DNA of 64,000 nt from Promerops cafer (lineage: Eukaryota; Chordata; Aves; Passeriformes; Nectariniidae). Location of the stretch: NCBI GenBank assembly GCA_013398275.1, contig VZSE01006161.1, positions 1-64,000 on the forward strand. The letters are read 5' to 3'. Numbering within the stretch: the stretch's first letter is position 1; the number at the start of each line of letters is the position of its first letter. This document shows, piece by piece, positions 35,510-45,660 of this stretch. Position numbers and translations under genes: made by a program. The notes under the pieces are model-generated. The model saw only the letters and a list, made by a program, of their open reading frames with translations, searched no databases and had not been told where the DNA came from.

Positions 35510-35585
35510 CATCAGCTTCGCTCGGTGTTTGAAACAAAGCAAACGCCAGCGCTGAGCAATGAGAGTGACATTGGCTGTTAAAGGC
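35510..35585. other. Candidate conserved non-coding element
   Basis: atcagcttcgctcggtgttt ... gccagcgctgagcaatgaga keeps four CpG dinucleotides (TCG, TCG, ACG, GCG) in sequence that is otherwise CpG-poor intron, belongs to no repeat, and has no coding character. Conservation is inferred only. Confidence 0.35.
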
Positions 35586-36110
35586 TGGAGGCACAGGATG
35601 GATCTGCTGTGCTTCCCAGGAATTGTGCTGCTGTGCCAGGGATGCATGAAGGGGGAGATAAAGCTGGGAGCTCCCTGCCCACCAACAGCTGCTATCAAGG
35701 AGGTGTCACAATAAATGCATTACTCAGCTCCTCGAGGTGCTTACGGGGCTGTTTTGCTGCTCCCTCATTTCCCAGGGAGTGGAGCTGCTCCAGCTGTCAA
35801 TAACCATTCCTCACACCCCATGATGGGGAGGGGAATTGCTCACCTAAACTCTGTCTGCAGCAATATCCCTGGAATTCCCAAGGACTGGAGGCTCCTGAAT
35901 CTTTCCCAGCCATTGCAGGGATCTGGCAGAGAGCACCAGGGGCTGTGCAAACCCCACTGCTGATGGCATCACCCACCACAAGCTTCCAACAGTGCCTGGA
36001 ATGCAGAGCTGAGGAGGGATTGGTGTTTAGGAGCTGCTGCTGAGGGTCTGAAGGGAACTGGGACCAGTGGGTGAGTTGTGGTTGTACTGGAGGTATGAAT
36101 GGGACTGTGC

Positions 36111-36142
36111 AAAATCACCCCAAAATCACCCCAAAGTCACCC
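36111..36142. repeat. Short tandem repeat, AAAATCACCCC, three units
   Basis: AAAATCACCCC, AAAATCACCCC and AAAGTCACCC in tandem, one substitution in the third unit. Confidence 0.85.
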
Positions 36143-36819
36143 TGTGGTGGCAGAGGAGCTCTGGGGCTGCTCCCCCAGCTCAGCCTGACCTTACCATGGC
36201 CTCAGCCTTTCCCTGCTCTGCTGTTCCTGCTGTTTCCTAGGAGCTGACAGGGACTTGTGCTCCGTTCTACCTGTCAAGGGAATTACTTCTCAGCTCAGCT
36301 TTGTGGCAGGCCACGGTTCCCTTTGTGTCTTTGTCCCCAGATGCACAGCAGCATCTTTGTTCCAGGCAATGATTTGCTCAGGGAGATTTCTCTCCTGATT
36401 TCTGCAGTTTGGCTTGAGTGTTCAGGGATTAAAAATGGTGTTTCAGCTGTAAACAGAGCAGGTTTGTTCTGCAGAGATGCTCACCTGAGCCCACCTTCAC
36501 CTTCAAAAGTCAATTTATTGTAGTTTCTTTCATCTGATGTCACTTGGAGCCAAGTGTAGGAGCTGCAGGAGTATTTTGGTGACAGACAGGTCAGAAATCA
36601 CTGCCCAAGTCCCAGTATGGGTACCAAGCTCACACTCAGGGTGTTAATCCTGATCCTTCAGCCCCAGCTCGGTGCTTAAACCAGGGCATGGTTGTTGTGC
36701 CTGAGACAAAGAGAACTTTGTTTACCTGTGAAATTTGCTCATTGTGATTTTTATGCTCAGTGGAAAGGAAGAACACGACTCAAAATCAGCTGCTTGGCTG
36801 CCCTTGAGAAAAAATATAT

Positions 36820-36915
36820 TCATGTTAAAAACAGCAAAGTAAATAACACGTCCCTGTTAAGTGCCTGATAGTTAGACATATTACATCCCAGAGTAATTAT
36901 CATTTAATTAGCACT
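36820..36915. other. AT-rich block, candidate regulatory sequence
   Basis: catgttaaaaacagcaaagt to taattatcatttaattagca: AT-rich but complex, with several TAATTA/ATTA cores at 36893-36910. Homeodomain factors bind such cores, but they are common by chance in AT-rich DNA. Confidence 0.25.
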
Positions 36916-37364
36916 CTGGCAGCAGTGGAAGGAGATGGAGTTACAGTGCAGTTCTTGCTGAAGGGCCGTGTTCCTGATGAGGAATTCCTGCATTCCTGGA
37001 AGGGCCCTTCAGGGAGTGTGAGCAGGGCAGGAGCCAACCCCCCAGGGCAGCAGAGACCCAAAACCTGCAGGGTTCCCTTTGCTTTGGCCACAAGGAATGG
37101 GGTGCTGAATGTCCCTGAAAGGCAGTGGATTTGGGATTAGATGAGCACGTGCAGTCTTGGCCACCCAAACTCTGGTCACCATCTGAGGGGTCTCTAAGGA
37201 GAAATGTTTGGCCCCTTTTTTCCTTGCTTTTTCCTCCAGTTTATTTTATTGTCAGCCAGGCTTTAAGTGCCAAGTGTTAAAGAAATCCGTGTTATTCCTC
37301 TTTGAATATTTTTATATTCAATACAAATGTCTATTTCCTTTTTATTCCACCTGATCTTTAGGGT

Positions 37365-37430
37365 TTGGGGTGGAAAGGTTGAAATGAGGTGGGTCTGCAA
37401 GGTTCCAACCCAAACCATCCTCTGAAATAA
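37365..37430 (+). mobile_element. CR1 3' terminal fragment, sense
   Basis: gggtctgcaaggttccaacc followed by caaaccatcctctg equals the last ~50 bp of CR1. Extremely 5'-truncated. Confidence 0.65.
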
Positions 37431-38218
37431 AAGGCCATGAAATCTTTCCTCTTCACAGAGGTGAAATCTCTACATCCATGTGCTGTCACTGAGGGTTTTG
37501 AAGTGGTGCAAACTCAAATCCTTAAATCTGGGATTTCTAATCAGGCTTTTTTGACCTCTCGAGGGGCTGAGGACTGGTTTGAAGGTGCTGTGAGTGTTAA
37601 ATCCCAGGATCTGGCGAGGCCGCTCCTGCTCTGCCAATGAGCTGGATTTCAGTGGCTGCCAATTAGCACAAATGAGCTTTTAAACTACTTCTGGGGGAAC
37701 TTTGAAGCCACTGGCTGACTGCCCTGGGGAGCTGTGCATCCCTGCCGTGGAATAAACAGCTCTGATTTGCACAGGCAAACAGTGCCAGTTTAGTGGGGGT
37801 GCCCCTGGGATTGAAGCCCCCAGGGAGCTCTGAGGAGGTGCTGCAGGCTGGGCTGAGGTGACCGACTGGGGTTAGTGAAGGGCTGTGCTCTCCTTCCCTG
37901 CCCCATTCTGGAGCAGCAGCGTTCCTGAGCAGGACCCACAGGGGGGGACTCCTGGATTTCCTCACCTCCTGGCTCAGGTGAGAATTTCAAGTGGCTTGCT
38001 TTTGTCAGAACTTCGTGTCCTGTTGGTGACCAGGCTTTAAGTGATGAGACAGCAGCAAACATCCCAGTCCCTGCTGGAGCCCAGGCTGGGGCTCAGCTCC
38101 CAGGCTGCTTTCAGGATGTGCTGGAGCATTTCTGTGCAGGGAAAATGGAACAGCCATTTCCAGATCTGCTCTGAGGGTCATGCCTTTAGGGGACCAGCCA
38201 TCGAGGGAAAATAAACCA

Positions 38219-38266
38219 GGTTAAAATAAAGAGAGGTTAAAATAAATAAAGAGGTTAAAGTAAACC
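38219..38266. repeat. Short AT-rich tandem repeat
   Basis: GGTTAAAATAAAGAGA, GGTTAAAATAAATAAAGA and GGTTAAAGTAAACC in a row; three imperfect units of 14-18 bp. Confidence 0.8.
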
Positions 38267-40201
38267 AGATCCCGAGCCTTCCTGACTCCTCATCTCTGCT
38301 GATCTGGGCTCCCTTTGTGTCCTGCCTTGATTTGCAGGGGCTTTCCAGGGAGGGAAAGTGTCTTTCTTGCATCTTTCCTGCATTTTTCAGTGGCTTCCAC
38401 TATGAGCCAGTGCACAAATGAAAATCTTGCTCTGCTTTATCTCAGCCCCAAGCCCGAGACTCTGTGTGGCCCCTCCTGTGGGAGTGTCCCTCATAAATCA
38501 CAGGGAGTGATCACAATTATTCCCCAGTTCTGCCTTTGTGGATAAATGGGGCCTGTTCAGGGTCAAACCCCTGGCATGCAGATGTTTGCAGATGTGCTGT
38601 AGGGGCTGTGGGAAGGAGCCTCAGCCCCCTGAGCTCTGAGGAGGCACCTGGACACCTCCCCCAGAGGGGCCCCCAGGTGTGAAGGATGGGGCAGCCCCGA
38701 GTGCCCCCTGCAGCAGCTCTGCAAGCACCAGGAAATGGGCTCCAAGGAGGAGCCCCCTTCCAAGTACACCCCAAGGGAGAATCCTGCCACTGCAACTATT
38801 TCCTCTATTTCTCACCAGCACCAAGTCCCCTTTGAAGGTGATTATCAAATTAACATCAGCCAAGGTGGCTTCTCTGGGGTTTGTACTCTGGGACTCAGAG
38901 TGCAGCCCCCAAGTGCTGCCCCTGCTGTGACAGAGCACAGGAGCACCAGGGCCATTGGAGGTGCCACCTGGAGTTATTTCCAGTGATGGGGAGCAGCCCC
39001 AAATGCCTTCTGCACATTCTCATGGCCCTGAGCAAGGCTCATCCCAGCTCAGGGCTCTTGGCCTGGAAGGGTTTGCCAGGTTGGTGCCTTCTGTGAGGTC
39101 CCAGCAGGGTGGGGGTGGAGCTGGGTGGGCTCTTGGCGTGGGGCTCCTGCTGTGGGAGTGGGGTCAGCCCTGATCCTTGGGCTGGGGTTTTACATCAGGT
39201 GACAAAACACAGAGAGCTGGGGACAGTTGCTCCCTGCACGTGAGCATTTTGGCAGCAGCACATCCATCTGGGGACTCCTGTACAAAGTGCCCGGGGCGTG
39301 AAGGAGGTGTCCAAGCATCCAGGGATCTTCTGTGCTAGGAGATCCTTGGGGTTTGAGAACCTGCCAGGGAGGAAAAGGCTTCCAGGCAGTGGCTGAGGCA
39401 GCAGTTTCATCCTGGAGGGGAAGTTGTGTTGTTGAACTTGGACGAGGCACAGGGTGGGCACCAGCTGCTGATGCTGCCCTAGCAGGGGGTTGGCAGCAAG
39501 GCTGGGAAGCAGCAAACCCTTGCTCAGAAGGTTGTTAACCACAGTCCTTTTCTCACCAGAGACTGGGGGCTCTGGCACCCATAGCAGCATCAGCAGTCAA
39601 TTCAGCAGCTCCAGTGGGGAAAGCACTAAACTGATTTATAAATGATTTTTCTCAAGAGCATCCAGGTGTTCAACTCACCTGACAGAGGAGGAGACAGAGC
39701 TACAAAGGAGTTAAATGCTTTGCCTGAAGTCCCAGAGCAGGCAGAGAACAGTGTGTTGAGAAGGTCATAGGCAGGGGTAGATGTAAGAGGTATTTTTAAA
39801 AATCCAGTTTTCACAGCCTCCTTGCCATTAAAGTCTAAGTGGTATTAATCTCCAGTAAATTCAGCAAAGCCATTCAATCCAGCATCTCTTTTATGTGGTA
39901 TCTCTTATTTTTAATTTGTTTCACAGGTTCTGTGGTACTTAGCAACAGCGAGGAAATAAACCCATTGGAAACAGACAATTAACCAAGGGCACTGGGGCAG
40001 GGAAAGCAGAATTGTGCAAGGAACAGCTCTGGGAGATGCTGCCCTGGGGATGAGATGAAGGAAGGGATGCTGCTGGGGACTAAAATGCCATTCCTTCATG
40101 GACATTTGGTTACATTCCTGGGAAAGACATCCAGCTTTCTCTATTGCCCTGGCAGTGAAGGGGAGCTGGTGATGCCTTTACCTGGGCTTAGAATTAAAAG
40201 C

Positions 40202-40683
40202 TGAACACGGTTAGAGGGGAAAAGGGATTTTACCTTGGTGTTTATTAAAGATCCTTTGTTCCAGGCAGGAGCACCCTGCAGAAGTGCCCGCCCGGGCCGG
40301 TGCACGGAACCCACAAAACACCCCCCAAAGTGATGGCTGGTGTATACAATTATAGATCTTGCATATTAGCATATCTATCACAGGTTTCCCAATGGGAGGC
40401 TCAGGAGCAGCCCCCTCGTAAGGAATGCCCCCCCCACATGGGTCTGTCTTAGTTTACAGGATGTGTTCTGGAGAGGACCTTGGCTCTGGGACTCTCTGAC
40501 AGCCTAACTACGATGTTTCCAAGATGTTTGGTCTCTTGGCTTAACGGAAATCTGGGTCTAAGCTGGTTATCAAGCTTAGGGAATGACAAGTATGTGGGCT
40601 AAAAGCACTTGGGATACATAAAGCTGCATAAAAGTATATATGAAAAGTATATATGAAAGGGGGAATATGAGGAAAGTATATGA
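40202..40683 (-). mobile_element. Probable retroviral LTR in reverse orientation
   Basis: AAAAGC hexamers at 40196-40201 and 40684-40689 flank a 482-bp segment. On the minus strand it holds an ATTGG box near 40391-40395, a TATAAT-like box near 40350, and an AATAAA signal at about 40240-40245, leaving some 40 bp of U5. The left edge gives the expected CA end on the minus strand, but the minus-strand start reads TC, not TG, so that end is either mutated or placed slightly wrong. The distal end carries short AAAGTATATATG repeats. No internal viral sequence is visible. It could be from another ERV family than the two other LTRs. Confidence 0.6.
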
Positions 40684-40970
40684 AAAAGCAAAATCATCAT
40701 GGCATCACTGGGAGCGTGGCTCTCCCCAGCTCCTGCTCTGCAGGGAGGTGCCCCACAGGAATGGGTGATTCCCCTGAGGAGATGTGCTTTGTGTGTGACA
40801 CTGGATTTTGGGCTTCTGCCATCCGGCTCCTGCCTGGGCAGTGCCAGCAGCCACCTGCCCCGGCTGCCCTGGCCCCGGACACGCGGCCCTTCTGCAGAAA
40901 TCCAGGGGCTGAGGTCACTTCCAAGGCAAACCCCACTCCAGGGAATGCATCCTGCCTGCCTGGGGTGTTT

Positions 40971-41258
40971 GGGGTTGGGAGGAGCTGGGATGGGGCTGAG
41001 ATGGAGGCATCACATGCCTGGGGTTGGGAAAAACTGGAATGGGGTAAGGACGGGGTGAAATGGAGGCACCACGTGCTTGGGGTCGGGAAGGGTTGGGATG
41101 GGGCTGAGGAAAGGGTGGGATGGAGGCACCACGTGTTTGAGGTTGGGAAGAGCTGGGATGGGGCTGAGGAATGGGTGGGATGGAGGCACCACGTGTTTGA
41201 GATTTGGAAGAGCTGGGATGGGGCTGAGATGGGGGCATCACGTGCTTGGGGTTGGGAA
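40971..41258. repeat. 60-bp minisatellite, about 4.7 units
   Basis: The anchor ATGGAGGCA begins at about 41001, 41060, 41120 and 41180, then as ATGGGGGCA at 41229, giving spacings of 59, 60, 60 and 49 bp. Units carry GAGCTGGGATGGGGCTGAG and CACCACGTG (an E-box CACGTG). Because 60 is a multiple of 3, it creates a repetitive 20-residue peptide in open frames on both strands; this is not evidence of a protein. A CR1 copy begins within 10 bp of its right end. Confidence 0.94.
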
Positions 41259-41267
41259 GAGGGAAGG

Positions 41268-41459
41268 AGGTTGGGAAGGAATCCTTCCCTGTGAGGGTGG
41301 GGAGGCCCTGGCACAGGTTATTCCATGGATTCCCCATCCCTGGCAGTGCCCAAGGCCAGGTTGGACAGGCTTGGAGCAACCTGGGATAGTGGAAGGTGTC
41401 CCTGCTGGGTGGAACGGGATGAGTCTTTCCAACCTAACCCATTCCATGATTCCATGATT
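41268..41459 (+). mobile_element. CR1 LINE 3' fragment with a clear octamer tail, sense
   Basis: aaggaatccttccctgtgag, ggaaggtgtccctgctgggt and a tail of two ATTCCATG octamers at about 41440-41455, the signature of CR1 termini. A short internal deletion removes part of the cagagcagctggggctgccc segment. Confidence 0.92.
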
Positions 41460-42139
41460 GTAATATGTGTGAATTCAGCGTGTTGAAATAGGAATGGCAA
41501 GGTTGGCAGAGGGACAAAGAACTTCCTTCTGGGCAGGTGCAGGACTGTCCCAAGTGCTCCAGGTGTGGGGCAGTGCTTTGTGGTGTGGAAGGTGAGCAAC
41601 TCCATGATCCAGGTTAATTAGAACCAGCAGCAATTTAACAGGAATTGGACACCCTGGATGTTCTTCCAGTCTGTTCTCAGCCCCTTGCAGTCAATGGTAA
41701 ACCCACTAATTATTTTTTTAATATCTTTTTTCTACGTATTTTATAACCTGCTCCTTAGTGTAAAATTGGAAGCCAAATCCAATTGTGGGGGAAAATTAAT
41801 TTCCTTGAATTGAAGGAGCAATCTCCTTGAGACTTTTTAATCATTAGATGATAACTGTGAGCTAAAGAAAGGAAGACCATTAAAGTAACTTAATAGAGCA
41901 GGATAAATGTTTTTCCCTGTATCTCCTTCATCTTTATTTAGTGATCCATGAGGAGGATATTTCATAAAAGCTGCTCTTCTTGACCCTTCTTCACTCATTC
42001 TATAGAAGAACCAACCAAAAGAATGGCAAGGAAGTAACACTGTGGAGTTCTGGATCCAAACCCAATAATTCTGCTCAACATCTCTGCTCTTCCTTCCTGC
42101 CAATTTCTGCTTTTCCTTTCTCATTAAAGGGAGAATAGC
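41460..42139. other. AT-rich intron, nothing recognised
   Basis: AT-rich at 41630-41960, with no repeat family or coding signal. Confidence 0.5.
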
Positions 42140-42440
42140 TATCAGGACAAATAAAAATGCATTCGGCTGAGCTGGGTGATTTTTAAAAACAAGCTGTGTA
42201 AATGCTTTTAATTAAGGGGCAGAGGAACAAGAGGCTTTATCAGCTCTTTGTCTGCAGGCCATTATTTCGTTGGGGATGAGCAATCCATTATTGTCAGCGG
42301 CCACCTTTTTGAGGGATTTACTCCCAAATCAAATGGTGTTTTTATTTAAATTGTTGAGCGCTGCTTGATTCCTCATTTATTTAATGTGGAGCCATTGTTA
42401 CAGAGGAGAATGTAGCACTTAATTTGGATTGCTTGAGGGA
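42140..42440. other. Candidate conserved non-coding element
   Basis: About 300 bp of AT-rich but complex sequence: ttttaattaaggggcagagg, ccattatttcgttggggatg, atccattattgtcagcggcc, attgttgagcgctgcttgat. Four CpGs are kept in AT-rich context, no repeat signature is present and no frame is coding. The GALNT17-AUTS2 region is known in vertebrates for many conserved non-coding elements, which makes this reading reasonable; it is still inference. Confidence 0.45.
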
Positions 42441-42604
42441 CCAGGAGCGGTGCCTCGGGAGCTTCCCGGTGTCCTGGGCTGGAACGGGACGTGCAGCACA
42501 ATGGGGAAGGGGAAAACTTGAAGGTGGAGTTGCTAAATCCCAGTTAAGCTGTTTCCAAGAGAATTTTGGGAAGGATTGATGGTTCTGTGCTTTATGAAGT
42601 CATG

Positions 42605-42830
42605 TTGTGAAGTCTCAGGAAGGAATTGTTCCCTGGGAGGGTGGGCAGGCCCTGGCACAGGGTGCCCAGAGCAGCTGGGGCTGCCCCTGGATCCCTGGCA
42701 GTGCCCAAGGCCAGGCTGGACACTGGGGCTGGAGCAGCCTGGGACAGTGGAAGGTGTCCCTGCCATGGCAGGGGTGGCACTGGGTGGGCTTTGAGGTCCC
42801 TCCAACCCAACCCATTCCAAGATTTATAAA
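42605..42830 (+). mobile_element. CR1 LINE, young type, sense
   Basis: Contains nearly the full young 3' consensus: ggaattgttccctgggaggg, gcccagagcagctggggctg, gcagcctgggacagtggaag, ccctgccatggcaggggtgg and a tail ccattccaagatttataaa. Its core matches the reverse of 51050-51200 with very few changes. Confidence 0.93.
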
Positions 42831-45081
42831 TAACAATGAAAGAAGCTCTCAGGTGCAGCTCCTGTTCATGGCTCCTGAGCTGATTCCAGTCCAGAAAACC
42901 TCATTTACCTGGTTGAGAGTTCCCACTGATCCACATTATTGGGTCCAAAATGCAGTTTCATTTTTCGGAAACTTTCTCCTGGATTCTTTTTCTGGCTTTT
43001 ACCTCTTCTCTGAGTGCCTCTAACAGTTTCTGACAGGAGAAGTCAGAGGTTTCCACACCTATTCCCAGTGGAGGAGATGAACTGGGTTGTTCATACTCTG
43101 GATAAAACCAGAGCAATTTTACCTTCTCTTAAATTCCAGGAGGTAATCTAGGGTAATGGAACTATTAGATTTGGCACCTGCAAGGGGGTTATCATTTCAG
43201 AAGGAATTGTTTCTGTTAATGGCAGTTAACTTGCTACAAATAAAGCAAGAGAATTGAAATCTTAAGTACCAGAGTGGCAGCAAACCATGAAACATTATCC
43301 TGCTCCGTGGAAGGAAGGCTGAGCCAGCTGTCAGGGAAGAAATCTATTGGAAAAACCCTCTGATGGATTCCAGTTGTAACTCATTTAACGTGGCAGCAGC
43401 ATCCAGCTCTTCTACTTTCTATTAGAAATATTAAAATGTCTATAAATAATAATATCGAAGTGGGCAGAAGCTTTCATCCAAGGAACTTGTGGTTTTCATC
43501 AGGATGAGTTTGGTGGCTGTTGGTGGAGCTGAGCTGTGAAGTCCTTGGAATTACTGAGCTGCCCTGGGGACCCCAGGAGCTCCTCTGGCAGATTTGGGCA
43601 CTGTGTGAGGTGTGGATGGAGAGCTGGAGCCTGGGCCTTGCTGTCTGTGAGCCAGGTCTGGGGGAAATCAGGGCTGTTCTCCACCTCTGCAGGCCAAGCC
43701 TGCTCAGTCCAGCCTTGGATGTGCTGCATGGCGTGGCCAGGGCTGGAATGGGCTTTGAGCCAGGATTTGGGGGCTGCTGTTACACCATGGGATCCTGTTG
43801 CCCCATTCCTACCTCGAGAGCAGCTTCCCTCAGGAGAACAGGCATTCCTAGGGGCTGTGGGATCTCCATGGGCTCACAAAGGTGATGGGAATCCCATCCC
43901 CCTGTTCAGAGCTCGGAGCTCAGGGTGGGCAGGGGAGTCCTGGAGCTCCCAAAAAACCAGATTCTGGCAGGACCTCGCTGTAAAACTCACTGGCACCTCC
44001 CTGCTGGACTGAGTGGATCCCTGGATTTTTTCTTTACAGCATGGATTCAAAGAGCAGCAGTCAAATGGGAGAATGCTTTTTCTATTTCAGTTTCAGCACA
44101 GGGAATATCCCAGGGGCAAACTCTGCACACATGATGACAGCAGCAGCTGAGAGCGTCCCCGAGCAGCGCGAGCGGAACCGCTCGGGACTGTTCAGTGCTG
44201 GGCCCTGGGCAAAGTGCAGCTTTGTGGAGAAGGGCTAAGCACTCAAAAAATCTCCTGAAATGTGATTTCAGAGTGTGTGAATCAGAACTGCATCCTCATC
44301 TCAGGGCAGCTGTAGCAGCTGGAGAGCTGGTCCAGGGCTTTGCGAGTAATGAGGGTCATTAGTAAACACAACCGTCTGTAATGTCCTTAAAATTGCACAG
44401 TTATGACAAATTAACCCCTGGCACTGTGCTTTTCCTCCCTCCTTGTGCTATTCCATTGATGCTCCCAGTTTTCTGTGTTATTTCCCTGCCCAGCCCCTGT
44501 GCTGGCTGCTCCTGCAGTGTGAGCTGAGAGCTCTGAGCTGGAGGGCACAAGGTGCAGGATGGATGTGACAACTTGATCCCTAACGCAGAGCCCTGCTGAT
44601 ACTGGGGGAACTGGGAAATGACCCCACAGATGCTTCTCCAAACAGTTTTTAAAGGATTTGCTTCTACAACTTTGCAGTTGCTGGTGGCAATGGCTCCTTT
44701 GTGATTCCAACTGGAAATGCTCTTTCCTGGAATACCCTAAAAACACCCATCCTAAAGTCTACTCCATTCCAGACATGCTGGAAGTAAGAGAAGGGAAAGG
44801 GCATTATTGTATTCCCTTCATTTATGGGCAGAGGCCGTGCCCTTGCCCACAGACACCCCAAGGTATTTCCAGTAAAGCACAGCCTGAGAGCTCCTCCATA
44901 ATTCAGCTCCAGGAAACCTTTCTGCAGTCTGTACAGTCTGAAAAATGAGCTTGGATTTTGGACAGTTTATTGCAGTGGTAAAACAATGTCTTCAAAGGCT
45001 CATTGCCATGAAATCTTTGGGATAAGCAGTGGTGGGAGGCACCTGAGCCCGGCAGCAGTGCAGCAATGAGTCCGGGGGCCA
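42831..45081. other. Intron, no gene recognised
   Basis: AT-rich at 43100-43480 and 44230-44440, GC-rich at 43560-44000. 44156-44190 is locally CpG-rich (gtccccgagcagcgcgagcg). No repeat family seen. Confidence 0.5.
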
Positions 45082-45088
45082 GCAGAGG

Positions 45089-45535
45089 TGGGGCAGTGTG
45101 CTGATGGGTCCTTCTCCCCATGGTTTGTTCCTGTTACCCCCAGTTTTGGTTTCAGCCCGGGTTCTCCCCTCCCTAGTCCTGCTGCCAGTCACTTCCTGGA
45201 CACACCTGTCACTTTATTTACATAATGCTGCTCTCCCCTGGTTCCTACCCCTAGTTCCAGAGAATTCCCTGTGCCTCAGTGTCCCGTTGGTCTGAGTGAC
45301 CCTTTCCACTCCCCATGCCCTCCCTACAGGCTGCTAGATCATGGCACCCTCCTTTCTCCCCTCCCCACTGTGACCTGATGGGTAAGGAACTGTAACTCCC
45401 CACAGGTTTAAATGTAAGAGCAGGCTCTGCTCTCTCTGTTCTCTCATCCATCCCCACGTGGGACAATAAACCTGAGAAACTGGGCAAGAGGGAGCCTTCT
45501 CTAGGTTCTTGCCCCGAAACCTCGACACCGCCGCA
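45089..45535 (+). mobile_element. Solo retroviral LTR ending about 125 bp before the exon
   Basis: The left edge reads TGGGGCAG and the right edge CCGCCGCA. A TTTAAAT TATA-like box lies at 45407-45413 and an AATAAA poly(A) signal at 45465-45470, followed by a U5-like stretch ending near CTCGACA (45527). GCAGAGG occurs directly before the left edge (45082-45088) and again at 45533-45539. Depending on where the right edge is drawn, the target duplication is CAGAGG (LTR to 45533, no terminal CA) or GAGG (LTR to 45535, TG...CA). The order U3, TATA, poly(A) signal, U5 gives + orientation. No gag, pol or env sequence lies beside it. The beginning TGGGG-CA resembles the LTR at 55.3 kb, so both may be beta-type (ERVK-like). 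Exact edges are uncertain. Confidence 0.7.
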
Positions 45536-45539
45536 GAGG

Positions 45540-45627
45540 AAGAGCCCCGAGGCCGCTGGGGAAGGCGTTTGGCACAGCTGGCAGCAGAGCTGGCTGGGAT
45601 CCTGCCAGCAGTGCCAGGGCAGTGTCC
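45540..45627. other. CpG-rich stub of intron between LTR and branch point
   Basis: The 88 bases between the LTR's right edge and the branch point are all that separates the insertion from the splicing signals. They are GC-rich, with CpGs in gagccccgaggccgctgggg. Confidence 0.7.
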
Positions 45628-45660
45628 CTAACTGCATCCCTGTGGATCTGTCCCGTGCAG
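45628..45660 (+). promoter_or_regulatory. Branch point and 3' splice acceptor of the GALNT17-like exon
   Basis: CTAAC at 45628-45632 fits the branch-site consensus, with the likely branch A at 45631, 29 bases before the exon end of the intron. A pyrimidine-rich but interrupted tract runs to the GTGCAG acceptor at 45655-45660. The interruptions (GTGGA, GTG) make the tract moderate rather than strong. Confidence 0.7.

Larger units (their letters stand above)
34906..40195. other. Long intron stretch, repeat-poor
   Basis: No gene recognised in 5.3 kb. Contains a short CR1 end (37365-37430), two short tandem repeats (36111-36142, 38219-38266) and two blocks that look constrained (35510-35585; 36820-36915, AT-rich), described separately or below. 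Confidence 0.5.
1..45660 (+). other. Intron upstream of the GALNT17-like exon (5' part outside window)
   Basis: Given one + strand exon with an acceptor at 45660 and no other recognisable exon to its left, the whole left part is best read as intron. It contains CR1 LINE fragments, two retroviral LTRs and four sizeable minisatellites, listed separately. Long introns are known for GALNT17; that no other small exon or nested gene lies here is inference from reading the sequence only. Confidence 0.7.

Noticed and set aside
40680..41294. 204- and 205-codon open frames on both strands
   Set aside because: They arise from the 60-bp minisatellite, whose length is a multiple of three, plus LTR and CR1 edges.
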